Shown here: positions 22,088-33,700 of the stretch, piece by piece
How positions within the stretch are numbered: position 1 is the stretch's first letter
Layout of the letters: each line of letters opens with the position of its first letter
Source of the DNA: Aplectana chamaeleonis
Taxonomy: Eukaryota > Nematoda > Chromadorea > Rhabditida > Cosmocercidae
Assembly: GCA_029168955.1 (NCBI GenBank)
Contig: JAPDOI010000965.1
Span: 124,001-188,000 of the forward strand
Direction: 5' to 3'
DNA length: 64,000 nucleotides
The notes under the pieces: model-generated
What the model was told of the DNA's origin: nothing
The model's input: only the letters and a program-made list of their open reading frames with translations
Databases searched by the model: none
Translations under genes and position numbers: made by a program

Positions 22088-24194
22088 GGTATACAAATGA
22101 GGCTTACTCACATAGCTACTTGTGTATGTTTGTTCATTCCTTAATAAAGTCGTAGAATGGACAGACGATGGGAGCGTTCGAAACGACGGCGTTGGCAATG
22201 CGCCAGCCAGACGCGACGCGCGCCACACGCAGCCGATGCCCGCCGACCAATCAGCTGCAGCCGAGGAGGGTAGCAAGCGTTCACATGGAATGGCAAGCGG
22301 AAATTGGAAAAAGCAGCTGGGCGTTACGTGCTGCCAGCAGACGAATGACATATGCGCGGTTTTCAGCGTACACTGGCAGGTCGTCGGATCTTTTTGTTTT
22401 CAGACAGCTATTCCTCATGGTTCGACAATTGCTCTTTTTAGTGGGCGGAGCGCAGCGCTGGGTCGACTGCAGCACTCAAATTTAACCCACTTCCCGACCT
22501 TTTTTGGCAGCGATTCCTTCACTATTGTGAATGAATGGACCCAAAGCACAGGACTCTGCCGAAAACCCGAAAAATTTCTGGGCGCGAACACTGCCTTTAA
22601 AGCACAGTGGGAACGACTTCGGAGTCAGCGTGAACATTCTTCAAAGGGAACTGTTATAATGATCAGAAATATGTTGGAGGCGTTTAGGATTCAAAACAAG
22701 AATCCAGCGATGAATCTCCGGGATGAATGCATTCCTACCACTGTCGTGCTCGGCCCATTCGTACGGAACTGTGACCTATGATATGGGATTGAGCTAGCAC
22801 TCTCGACTCCTCTAAGAACCGGCCCATTCGGATCGTCTTATTGCTGGCTACTGGTCGCGAGTGCTTGTGCATGCAACAGACATATTAGGAGGTGAGACTG
22901 AATCGAGTTAATGAAGACCTTGGGTGGTAGTAAACCAGGCGAGAGCGGGATGTAGGGGTGAGCTTAAGGTGCCACTTAGGTGGCACCTAGAGCTTTTGAC
23001 ATATTTTCGTAGAATTGTTAATTAGAGTGCCAGAAGCTCGAAAATCGAAGAATTTCACGAGAGCTCGACATTACGTCGACCTCATGAGGACATTTCGCAG
23101 CCATTTCCGGGTGGTCTTCTCGTTCACATGAGGGGCACAAGAGCGTCATCTCGTTCTCTGTGCGAGAGGACGGAGAAATAGTGTGTCGTAGAAGAGGGAG
23201 AGACGGCGAGGTCGCCATCTCCGAAAATCTACTCCCGAGTAGATTTTGGTCGCCCTCAGAGCCAGTGGCTGATGACTGGAGCAAAATTCACGCGCTAGCC
23301 GTGGACACCCGTTTTCCTCTGGGTCAATATCTCTCGTCTTTGGCATTATTTCCTTCATCAAATTCTCCTTCGTTGCAGTATTTGATTCCTTAATACATTA
23401 ATTGTTCTTTCTTGTTTCGGCCTTCATGAGTGAACCCTTACTCATTCCATATTTTCTACTTTTTGTGCCGTTTTGTTCCCTAACACGCAATGACACCCTC
23501 TTTTTCAGCACTCGGTATTGTTATTATAATATAGCGAACATCGTCAATATGCACCAGGCGTCCCCTTCACAGTGGAAAGGTTAGCCTTATACTAGTTGCT
23601 CTCTCCATTTGCGTGTTTTCTTTTTTATCGTGTCTTGTTTTTTTGAGCTATTGTTGTGGTACTTTGGTTGACTATAGCAGAACTGAAAATCGTGAACCGT
23701 TATTGTTGATACTATACTTTGGAAAAACTGTTAGAAACCCCAATTTTTCGAATAAATGCGAAAAGCCTTTTTTTTCGAATTTCAAATTTTTGAAAATATT
23801 CGAAAATCAAAATTTTTGAATAAACTCGAAAATGGTATTTTTCGATATCTGGATTTTCGAGTATATGAATAAACTAATAAATGGTATTTTTCGAATTTCG
23901 GACTCTCGAATATATTCGAAAAACTGATTTTTCGAATTCCAAATTTTCGACTATATTCGAAAACCAATTTGAAAATATTTTTTTTCAAATAATCTTTTCG
24001 CATTTTCGAAAAAAAAATCATATTTTCGTATAAATTTCCTCGAATTTTCAAATGATGAATGCCACATCACGTGACTTTGGTGAATCGCGCCACAAAATTC
24101 GCGCTCGCTCGAAAGCTTCAGGAGCACAGTTTCAAAGGATTCAAAATGAATTAGTGGTCGAAGAATCTATGAAAAAGGCCCGAGTTGGCTGCTA
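22088..24194. other. No gene recognised; dispersed and AT-rich repeats
   Basis: 22,190-22,255 is the inverted copy of 7613-7680. 22,978-22,995 contains the small palindrome GTGCCACTTAGGTGGCAC. The minus frame at 23,018-23,284 contains CPSCEREDHPEMAAKCP, a Cys/His cluster whose spacing does not fit a standard zinc knuckle. 23,730-24,050 is AT-rich with degenerate repeats of TTTTTCGAATTTC and ATATTCGAAAA. No reliable gene is seen. Confidence 0.45.
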
Positions 24195-24585
24195 AGGCGC
24201 TATTCGTACTCTTCAACGCCAGCGCGCGATGCGCGGGTGTGGCGCAAAAGCATGAATACTTTCTACGCGCATCACGCTGTTTGCGGAGACCGAATGCTCC
24301 GGCGGCGACGCTATGGCGGAGCCAAATAAAGTGGGCCTCAACTTATCCAAACAGGCAAATTTTGTACACCCGTTCGCCATCATGGCAGCAAAGTGTAATA
24401 CTGGAATAAATTATCATAAAACGGAATCAAATTGATGATGGACTACTAACAATGAAAAAGTCGTTAAGGGCCGTCGCCGCCATGGCGGAACGGGCGCCAC
24501 GTGCTGGCTCGACGTCAGGATACTCGTACTCCAACGCCACGCTCGCGCGTCACGGGCTGACATTCAGGAGTATGAATAGCACCTA
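24195..24585. mobile_element. Inverted-repeat MITE, about 390 bp
   Basis: The left end AGGCGCTATTCGTACTC and the right end GAGTATGAATAGCACCT are inverted with two mismatches, flanked by TAA on both sides. Words such as CAACGCCACGCTCGCGCGTC near the right end also occur in similar form near the left. No transposase. Confidence 0.65.
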
Positions 24586-25554
24586 AAAGATAAGGATTCA
24601 TATTTCGCTAAACAGCGTACTGGTCATGTTTGAGGAGCATGTTTACAGGTCTGCGAAGCCACGACGATGAATGGGAGATCAGCAGCCGCATGTCTTTGAA
24701 GAACACCTCTGTGAATTTTGAATGTTATGTTTGACTAAAAATAAATCAGCTTCAATTTTAAATTCCCTCTGTCCTCAAAAATGTCATTCCATTGTAGCTA
24801 TCGCTTGAACATAGTGAGGCTATCAGAGCAATAATTCTAACGAATTTTTCGACAGCGTAGGCATCATTAAATAAGGGGCAGCGCGGCGGCCAGCCTGAGG
24901 TAAGTAGTGGTTAAGGAACAAACAAATTCTGATTTTGAGGATGCGAGGATTTCTCGCGTGTGAGACTCTCAAGCAGTGTTGGCAGCAACCTTTTTGCGGG
25001 TGTGTGCTTTATGCTAAAGACGTAAGGTCCATGCATAGTCGGGCGACAAAAGCCGCGCCGCCACAGTGACTGGTAGAGGGCAACTACACAGCCTCGCGCC
25101 TGTCATCCATTACCCAACATTTCGGCGTTATTTTTGCCACCCGACTATGCGTAACTCTATAGAGAATGGGCACTGCATAAGTGGCCCCGCAGAGAAGCAG
25201 CTATTATCGATCGGACGAACCGTTCCGCGTTTGCTCTACCGGTGAAGTTTTGTGAATATTTGGTGTAATCGAAATGTTGAACGCCGGTATAGGGGCTCTT
25301 TCTATACACCGAGGATGGAGTTGTCTTGCCTTCCGCTGCTTTAATTCCACTCGGGACCACTCCGCTTGAATTGAGTAGCGTCACGTATCAAACGGCATAA
25401 ACCGGACAACTCCTCCTTCTCTGTGCGTGTAGAGAGCTCCTATCCCGTGAACGCCTGAGAAGGGACTGCTTCTCGAAAGTTTTTATTAAGCGCAAACATT
25501 AGTGGTGGTCATAAGCATATGACGACTGGCCACCTAATAAAAACTATCTAAAGA
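24586..25554. other. No gene recognised; foldback at 25,031-25,155
   Basis: ATGCATAGTCGGGCGACA and the inverse TGCCACCCGACTATGCGTA bracket about 90 bp. Nothing else is recognisable. Confidence 0.4.
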
Positions 25555-25734
25555 AGAATAATAATAATAAATCCGATATTATTAAAATGATTATTTTTAC
25601 ATGAGTGGTAATAGTAATAACAATATCGACAATGCTAGCAAAAATAAGAATAATATCGACTAGAATAATACTATTAATCATACTAATAATGATAAAAATA
25701 TTGCGTTCACTGATTTTTGTTACTGTTATCAATA

Positions 25735-26070
<336 letters not shown>

Positions 26071-26182
26071 ATAGGAGTAGCATTAACAAAAAAATGTTAG
26101 TAGTAATGGTAAAATTAGTAGTGGTGTTGATAATGCTATGCCTGAAATTTTTTTCGGCACAACGTCACTGCTTTATATCAAT

Positions 26183-26398
26183 TATACATTGGACACGAAT
26201 CGAAAAACGGATATCCGAATCATTCTGAAAACCATGGTTGTGGATATACGAGTGCATTCAGATGGATCCCGAGTGGTAGCAAGAAGTACCGGAATAGCAG
26301 AACTTTCATTTTGAATTCATTCGGATGAATCGGAAATCCGTGACCATCGTTTTTAAAATGATTCGGATATCCGTTTTTCGATTCGGGTCCAATGTATA
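26183..26398. mobile_element. 216-bp MITE with 8-bp target duplication (hAT-like)
   Basis: The arms of about 42 bp are inverted: TATACATTGGACACGAATCG at the left and CGATTCGGGTCCAATGTATA at the right, continuing inward through AAAAACGGATATCCGAATCATT with almost no mismatch. ATATCAAT occurs directly before (26,175-26,182) and after (26,399-26,406), an 8-bp target duplication as made by hAT-type transposases. No transposase is present. Confidence 0.85.
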
Positions 26399-26421
26399 AT
26401 ATCAATTAAAAAACAATTCAT

Positions 26422-26894
26422 TTAAACGCAGTGTTCACGAAGAAAAAGTTGCACGTTTTTTTTTGGCTCAACCGTAAGCTTTGAGTCCTTCTAAGAAGAT
26501 TAAGAACGGAAGTGCGACGAAAAACGGCCGGTAAGTAGGTGAAAATCTCGTGGGCCAGTCAACCCATTGGGCCACTCCGCCCATGTCCTATAACAGCTAC
26601 CTTGAATCCGTGCTTAGATGAGCGATGGTTTCCGATTAAAAACCCCGTTCTTTCTTCATTCTCAACGTCTCTCTTTACTCAGGTCAGCTCGCACACATTG
26701 GTTGCAAAAAACGGGAGTTACAAGCCTCGGACAACTCGTCCACAATGCTTCTCTAGCTGAACTTTAAGGGGCCATGACTCCGTTTCCAGGGGGTCTTGTA
26801 CGATTCCAGGGACCTCATTGAAATCAGCATGGGACCGTTCTCAAGATAGACAGAAAAACAGAAAAACGACTTTTATCGTGAACACTGCCATTAA
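26422..26894 (+). mobile_element. TTAA-flanked MITE, family A
   Basis: TTAA at 26,422-26,425 and 26,891-26,894. Left end ACGCAGTGTTCACGAAGAAA is slightly mutated and the right end is TATCGTGAACACTGCCA. The interior carries the family A segment ACAAGCCTCGGACAACTCGT. Confidence 0.8.
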
Positions 26895-27586
26895 TGCTAC
26901 TCATGATTGCAAGCGAGCACTCAGGAATTCCTGACACCCCCGCTACGCTCTAATAATTTTCAAGTTCACCTTCGATTCCTGAAAAACGATAAAATGCAAT
27001 CAATTTGTGCACTCGACGGTGATTCTGCTGGTCACGGTAGACCTAGCTCGCGAAACCTGTGCACACAGTCGATTTCTTCCACTCGGAATTGCAACTGTCC
27101 TCATGATCGCCTACATAGATGGCATTTCACATAGCACAAAAGGTAGTCGACGAAATAGCGTAGTGGCATTGCTCCCAGTTCTGAGAGAAGGGGGGAGTGG
27201 ATCGATCTCGTGCGTTTGCTAGGTTTTGAATGTAAGCGAAACTCTGCTCACCATCTTCTGTCCATCATGTCACCCTCTGAAAACTGAAGTTCCACTCAAG
27301 TGCCACTTCGACATTTATGTTAAGTGGCAATTTCAAGGGGTTTACTACCACCTCTTGTTAATAGATGGTTAGTAGTGGGACGAAATCGGTTTGACCGCTG
27401 ATGGGGAAATCGGTTTGACCGCTGATGGGGTTTCAACAGCTAGTTTCGCGGAAGGGTCTTGACTTTCTCAGAAGAAGGCGACCTCGTCGAAATGCGTTAG
27501 CCAAACAAAGATCAGCGGCAATCTCGAGCAGGTTTCAAGCAATACAGAACAATTATTGAATTCCAATGCCGAGATTAAGCAATAGT
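26895..27586. other. No gene recognised; 24-bp tandem duplication
   Basis: 27,387-27,434 contains two adjacent copies of GAAATCGGTTTGACCGCTGA plus TGGG. The region lies just downstream of the phosphoesterase stop codon and presumably holds its 3' UTR. No clear AATAAA was identified. Confidence 0.4.
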
Positions 27587-27746
27587 CTATCCTGGACTGT
27601 ACCTATTATTTGGAACCGATCCTACATACACAAATGGAACTGTTACATCATTGATACATACGATCTTCGCCTCATGTAGAGCATGCAAATGAGCAAAAAA
27701 CACTGCAACGCGTTTCTTGTGACCAAAATTTCTCGCCTCATACATC
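27587..27746 (-). CDS. Metallophosphoesterase terminal exon with FFAHLH
   Basis: After ACATTGTTTTCAG the frame reads MYEARNFGHKKRVAVFFAHL then HALHEAKIVCINDVTVPFVY, VGSVPNNRYSPG and TAG at 27,589-27,587. VFFxHLHxLHE and VGSVPNNRY match the family C-terminus, where GHLH is usual; here the Gly is Ala. Intron 4 is 59 bp. The reading frame annotated from a simple ORF scan differs, because the true frame is entered only after splicing. Confidence 0.77.
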
Positions 27747-30700
27747 CTGAAAACAATGTCGGTGAATTCAGAAAAAAACGCTCACTGAAGTTGTTTCCAT
27801 TATACCACTCTGAGATGAGCTCCTTAAGTTTTTCCGCCCGTGTCCCTTCACATTGGTGCATGTTGATCAAAACTGGAATGTCAACATCCTGAAAAATGAG
27901 CGTTTCTCTGAGCAAAATCGACACACAGCTCTGAGAAATTGGTTCTTAGAAGCTTCTATAGCCACGCTAAGTTTTTTAAAAACGGGGAGGATTTGCCAAA
28001 CCTGGCAAAAAAACGTCGGATGCTTGTAACTTTTTTGAACGAAGACGTTTTTGGTATCCGAAAACGTTATATTAATCACAGCTCAATTTCCTACCCAATT
28101 TTGTGGAGCGTAGCCGGAGTTTGACTTTTCGAACCTTGGCAATGCGCCAGCAGTGGATTACGGTAGTCAAGGCGGGACCTACTGCCGCGCGTCTGCGGCG
28201 CACTTTCAAGCTTAGTTAGCATTGCTGCCCTGAACTTGAAAAGCGATCAGGCCACTTCCCGTAGATTCTCCTGAGATTCAGGGCTCTATAGGGCACTACA
28301 ATAGAAAAACGAAAGCATAATACTACTTGTTTGCGATGGATAGCGTGTAAATGTAAGGTGCGTCCGAATGAGAATGGCTGCCCACGCGGCCGGCGTGCTT
28401 GGCAGGCGGCCGCCGCGTTCGCCGCTCTCGGACGAGCATGCGAAAAGTCCCCACCGCCATCGACTACGAACGGGGCCGGCACCGGCTGGCAGCAAGCACT
28501 GCGCCGATCAATCAGTGGGAGAGGGGACGGCCGTCGTTGAAATCCAACACTCGTTCTCATTCGGGCACACTTTATCTCGATACAATGTTTGAACTATTTC
28601 TGAAATTTAGATATTTCAGGACAGTTTCCAAGCGTTATGCGTCATATGTTAAGGATTTATTATTGAGCTTGTCTTCTTCTTCTTTGCAGCCACATAGAGG
28701 GTTTTGTCATAGGCGGAGGAACTGGGCGACCAGTAGTGGATTCGTCCATAGGTCCATTGGTGTCAGCGTGGTAGGTCTCTCCGGACAGTTGAATAAATGT
28801 GCGGTATCATGGCCGACGATACCGCAGTCCGGGCACACATCAGATTTGCTGCTGTCAATCTTGCTGACATAAGACATTAGTATTGTAGAGTGACCACAGC
28901 GTAATGATGCGAGCGTGCATCTCGCCCTTCTTCCGAGTTGAGACTCTGAGGTGCAGACGGGGGGCGGTATATCTCCTAGTATAGGATTTATGGCCACCTT
29001 CACAAGATGACACCGTACGAACTTGGTGTGCTCCTCGCGCAAAAGACGGAGTCGTTCTTGCTGTGAGTCGTGCCATCTTTGCAAATTGACTTTGTTTGGA
29101 GCATCGGCGAATGGCTTTCTTATACTTCTCTCTCTCACGGGGTTTAGCACTCTCCACGACGGGTGATTTGGTTGCTTTATAATGTTAATGCGGAATTGCT
29201 GGGCCTGGAGCTGACAGTGCTCCTTCACTGGTAATAGACGGGTCTCAGCATGCAGGTGCTCGATTGGGGAACTCCTTGCACATCCGGTGGCGATACGGAG
29301 AGCAGCATTTTGTACTCGTTGCATCTTTGTCCAGGAGGATTCTGAGACGAGATGCTGCCAAACCAGTGCGGCGTACTCCAGGGCGGGCTGCAGAATTGCC
29401 TTATACGTTGTGAGTATAGTCTCCTTGCTGCTACCCCACGAAGTGCCGCCCAGGGCCCTGAGAACGTTGAGCTTAGCTTTAACGACTGCCTGCTTCTGCT
29501 CGGTATTCTTATGAAACTTGAGTGACGGATCGAGCACAAGACCGAGCAGCTTTGGAAAGCGAGCAGCAGGGAAACCGTCTCCATCCCACGACATCCGGAT
29601 GAGCGCTGTGCTCGGATGGGTCCGTCGTGAGAACGGACACTGACGACTTGGCTGCAGAGATACTTAGCATCTTGCGGTCGAAAAAGCCCTTTAGTGTGAT
29701 CAGGTACTCGTTGATCTTATTGGCGGCCACCTGTAAATCCCGATCTCGACACATGATTGTTATGTCATCGGCATACGCGACGACCTTGATGTCCTGTGGA
29801 GGCTCAGGCATATCTCCGAGGTACAGATTGAAGAGGGCTGGCGATAGAACTCCGCCCTGAGGGACTCCAGCTGCCATAGGAATACTGTTGGAGACGTGGT
29901 TCTGAAACATGACTCTTGCCCGCCGACCTTTAATAAAGGCCGATATCCAGCGCTTCTGCCAAGATGGTATTGACGACTCCAGAATGTTGCTTGACAGGAC
30001 TCCAAGGTTAACCGTATCAAATGCCTTGGTGAGATCCAACGCAACAGCTACAGTTCTCAATGGCTTGTTAAAGTTGAACCCGTCGATAGCATAGCTGGTA
30101 ATTTCTAGCAACGCCGTAGTTGTGGAATGTAGCCTCCTGAACCCATGTTGAAACAACTGCTTCTCGTTGTGCTCCGCTAGATCCTTGACAATGAGCTTTT
30201 CGGCCACCTTGGCGAAAGGTGACATCAAGCTAATGGGACGATATCCCTTTACTGATGACTGAGGTTTGCCAGGCTTGGGCAACGGGATGACGTTGGCTGT
30301 CTTCCAGTTTTGCGGAATAGTGCAAGAGCTAAACGAAGTGTTAATCATATCAACGATGAGCGGAAGGATCTCAGTCGGGAGTTTCTTCAGTACAGCAGGA
30401 CAAATGCCGTCCGGACCGACAGCTTTGGAGTTCCGCATGTCCTTTATAATCTTCTCTACTTGCGCCACAGTGAACGCATCGGCCGTGCTCATGAGCGGGA
30501 GGCGGCACAGCTCTCTTACTGTCACTCTATTTTGCGGACCTCGCCTTGTACTCGTGACAAAGAAACTTTTACCGAGAGAGTAGGCGGCTTCCTTTCCTGA
30601 CTTGAAAACGTTATTACCGAACTCAATAGTGGAGATGGTGGCTGGCGAGCTCTTTCCCGATAGTTTCCGAAGAACCTTCCAAGTAGCTCCACTGTCCGTC

Positions 30701-33700
30701 TTGAAATTCAACTGTTCTGTGAATTTTTCCCACTGTTCTTTCTTGTGCTGGTCGAGATCTTTTCTGATCTCACCATCCAGCTGAGCGACGACAGGGTCTA
30801 GATGGTCAACTGCTCTTCTGGCATCTCTAGTCCTGATTTTCTCAAGAATTTCTCTGGTTACGTTTGGATAGAACGTCTTAACTCGGCCAACAGGGATAGC
30901 CGCCTTCATGGCCTTGCGAATTGCATCAGATAAGTGATGCTCCTTCTGGTGCACATTGCCATTCCACGGGTAATCAGCCGCTAGGCGTAGCGCAACCTCA
31001 CTGAACAGGCACCAGTCTGCTTGGCCTAAATTGAGATAAGAACGTTGACGAACACCAGAATAAGGAGCAAGAGAATTTGAGAGATCGATGTGCACAAAGA
31101 CGGGAACATGATCACTAGACAATGTTGTTGAGGTAGACCATGAGCAAGCGTTGGAAAGGTTGGACGAGATAAGAGTTATGTCTGGGCTAGAAGATCGGCC
31201 GTTGGCAGGGAGACGAGTGGGCTGATCATCGTTTAAGATGACCAGGTCGCACTCCTCAGCCCATTCTTCGACTTCTTCTCCTCTAGCATCAGAACCAAGG
31301 GACGAGCAGAAGGTGTGGGCATTGAAGTCGCCCGCGAAAACAACTGATGATGAGAGGGAATAATCGCTGAGTTGTTTGAGAAGAGGAATGGGATTGTAGG
31401 AGGAGGGGCATGAGGTGGTAGGGGAATATATATGTTGAAAAGAGAAAGGGGTGTTTTAAGAGGAGATGGATTGGAAGGTACTCGAGAGTACCATCCGTGG
31501 GGGTGTTTGGTATGAGGTGGGAGGGAGAGAGGATAAAACAAAGGTTGAAACTCCTCCGCCAAGAGCTGACCTTGGAGCATGGAAGGCAGTGTAGCCCGGG
31601 ATATTAGGATGAGGATAGGTAGGGGATGGAGAGAGCTTGGTTTCTTGAACCATGATCACGTCTGGATGGTAAGTACGTGCGAAGAGAGAGAGCTCAGAAA
31701 GTTTAGTACGAAGGCCGTTGAGATTGATATGTACAATGGAGAGGGGGCGATTTGAGGAAGAGGAATCGGAGTTGGTAGGTGAAGAGCATAAAACACAGCG
31801 AAAAGCAGAGTTATAATGCCTCACAGAACTGAGACCCGAACAGGAGAGATGCACCCACCTTTGGCATCCGGAGCACTGGACGCTGGTATGTCTCCTGGTA
31901 ACATCCTTGCCGCACGTGGCGCATAGGTACTTCTGAGCGGGTCCAGGATTCCTCTCCACGCCGGCCCTTTGCAGGAGAATCCGAAGGAGAGCTGCGGCCG
32001 GCCAGCACCTCTCCCATGACAAAAACCCTCTTCGCGGAGGGGGTGACGTCGGTTTGCATAGAGGTGATCTTCTTTCCTCCACACTGCCACGGCGTGAACG
32101 TACGACATCTCGGCAGCATTGAGCTTGTAAATCAAAGTGATGCAACTTATAGGCTTCACTGAATTCTGAGCAAACCTTCCACATTTATTCCAGCTAAAGT
32201 GAGAGTGTTGACCACTATAGCTTTTTTTGAGAGGCTATATATATGTCAATAGTGAATCGTATATTGAAGAAAAGCATTTCCGTTTCTCCCCGGATAAAAT
32301 TTGATCCAATGATGAGCAGAATCGCACTACGAAAATTGAAGGTGCGTCGCCAACGCGCGGCTGTGGTCCCGCCACGAATACCGTAACACACCGCTGGCGC
32401 ATTGCCAGGAGCCGAAAGGTCAAACTCCGTAAGCTACACTATAATGTGCTCCCTGGACCGAACTTCCCAGAAATCGCTTTGATTTTGAATGAGATTGTTT
32501 TCCCAGCCGTTTCTCAATAACTTCGCGCGCGACAAGGTGCGGCGAAACTTTTAGTAATAATCGTACAAGTAGTAGAAGAGTTTTCTCCGTTAATCAAATG
32601 CAGGTGGGACCATCTCGAGATCTAAGCAGGTTGAATTCTCGAACTCCTTCATTTTCTTGGGGTATCCGCAACATAAGTCCGACTTTTCAGGAAGTTCCCA
32701 AGCATGTTCAATGAAGGATTATCAAAACTCTACCTACACGAATCTCAAGATCAGCATCTAGTTCATGAAGAAAACGTAGATATTGCTCTCCTATTACTTG
32801 TACAATTACCACTCAACGTTTCGCCGCACTTTGCCGCGCGCGACGTTATTAAAAACGACTGCAAAAACAATTTCATACAGAAACAAAGCGATTTCAGGGA
32901 ACTTTGGTCCTCAAAACACATCTTTACGTAGGAAATTGAGCTGTGAATATGATAGAATTTCCAGAATCCAAAAAAGCCTCCGTTAAAAAAGTTACAGGCA
33001 GCAGAAGTTTTTTAGCCAAGTTTGGCAAATGCTTCCCATTGTCAGCCCTGACGCGGCGACAAAAATGTTCTTTGACATTATCGTCGCCGCGTCTGTTGCC
33101 GCTCGAAGGCAGTTATGCGAGGTTGTCGCAGCGTAAAAAAAAGGTCGGTCGCACCCGTATCCGAATGTTTTTACCTGGGCTGTGCGGAACTGTTCCTATT
33201 CTGTTTCCGTTTTTCCGTTGTTTTTTTTTGGGGGGGGGGGAGGGGCTGTTCCGTCCTGCTTCCGTTTCCGACTATTTTGCGCCGGAAAATGAAGGATATA
33301 GTGCTGCACGGTTAATGGTAGTGGGTATAGGCAAGGATATTTATTTATTTGCATTATGAGGCGCTGAAAAGCACTTTCGAACATTTGTGTTCAATACAAT
33401 ATCTGAGCCTGGTTGAGATTCTCAGCAAAGTTCGAGGTTTCAAAATTGCCACCCTCCCAGAATGATGACACAAGTTAGGCGTGGCAATGATTGGACAGCT
33501 TTTCGGGGAATTTTTTGAATAGCTTTTTGTACGAAAATTAATGATTTTTAGTTTTTCTACCTCCACAACAGCAATAGGAATCCAGACACGGTTTTTTGGC
33601 ACGAACAGCATGTCCTCCAGGAAGGGGCCTGGGCGGAGACAGGTGGAAGTTTTCACGGGCAGCGGCACTGCGTGTTAGATCACAATCGAATTTTCCTTTT

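Noticed and set aside
22122..22781. 219-codon plus-strand ORF
   Set aside because: It crosses a dispersed repeat and a MITE end, has mixed composition and no recognisable domain.
23018..23284. Retroviral-type zinc knuckle in CPSCEREDHPEMAAKCP
   Set aside because: The spacing after His (six residues) does not fit CX2CX4HX4C, and no protease or RT is nearby.
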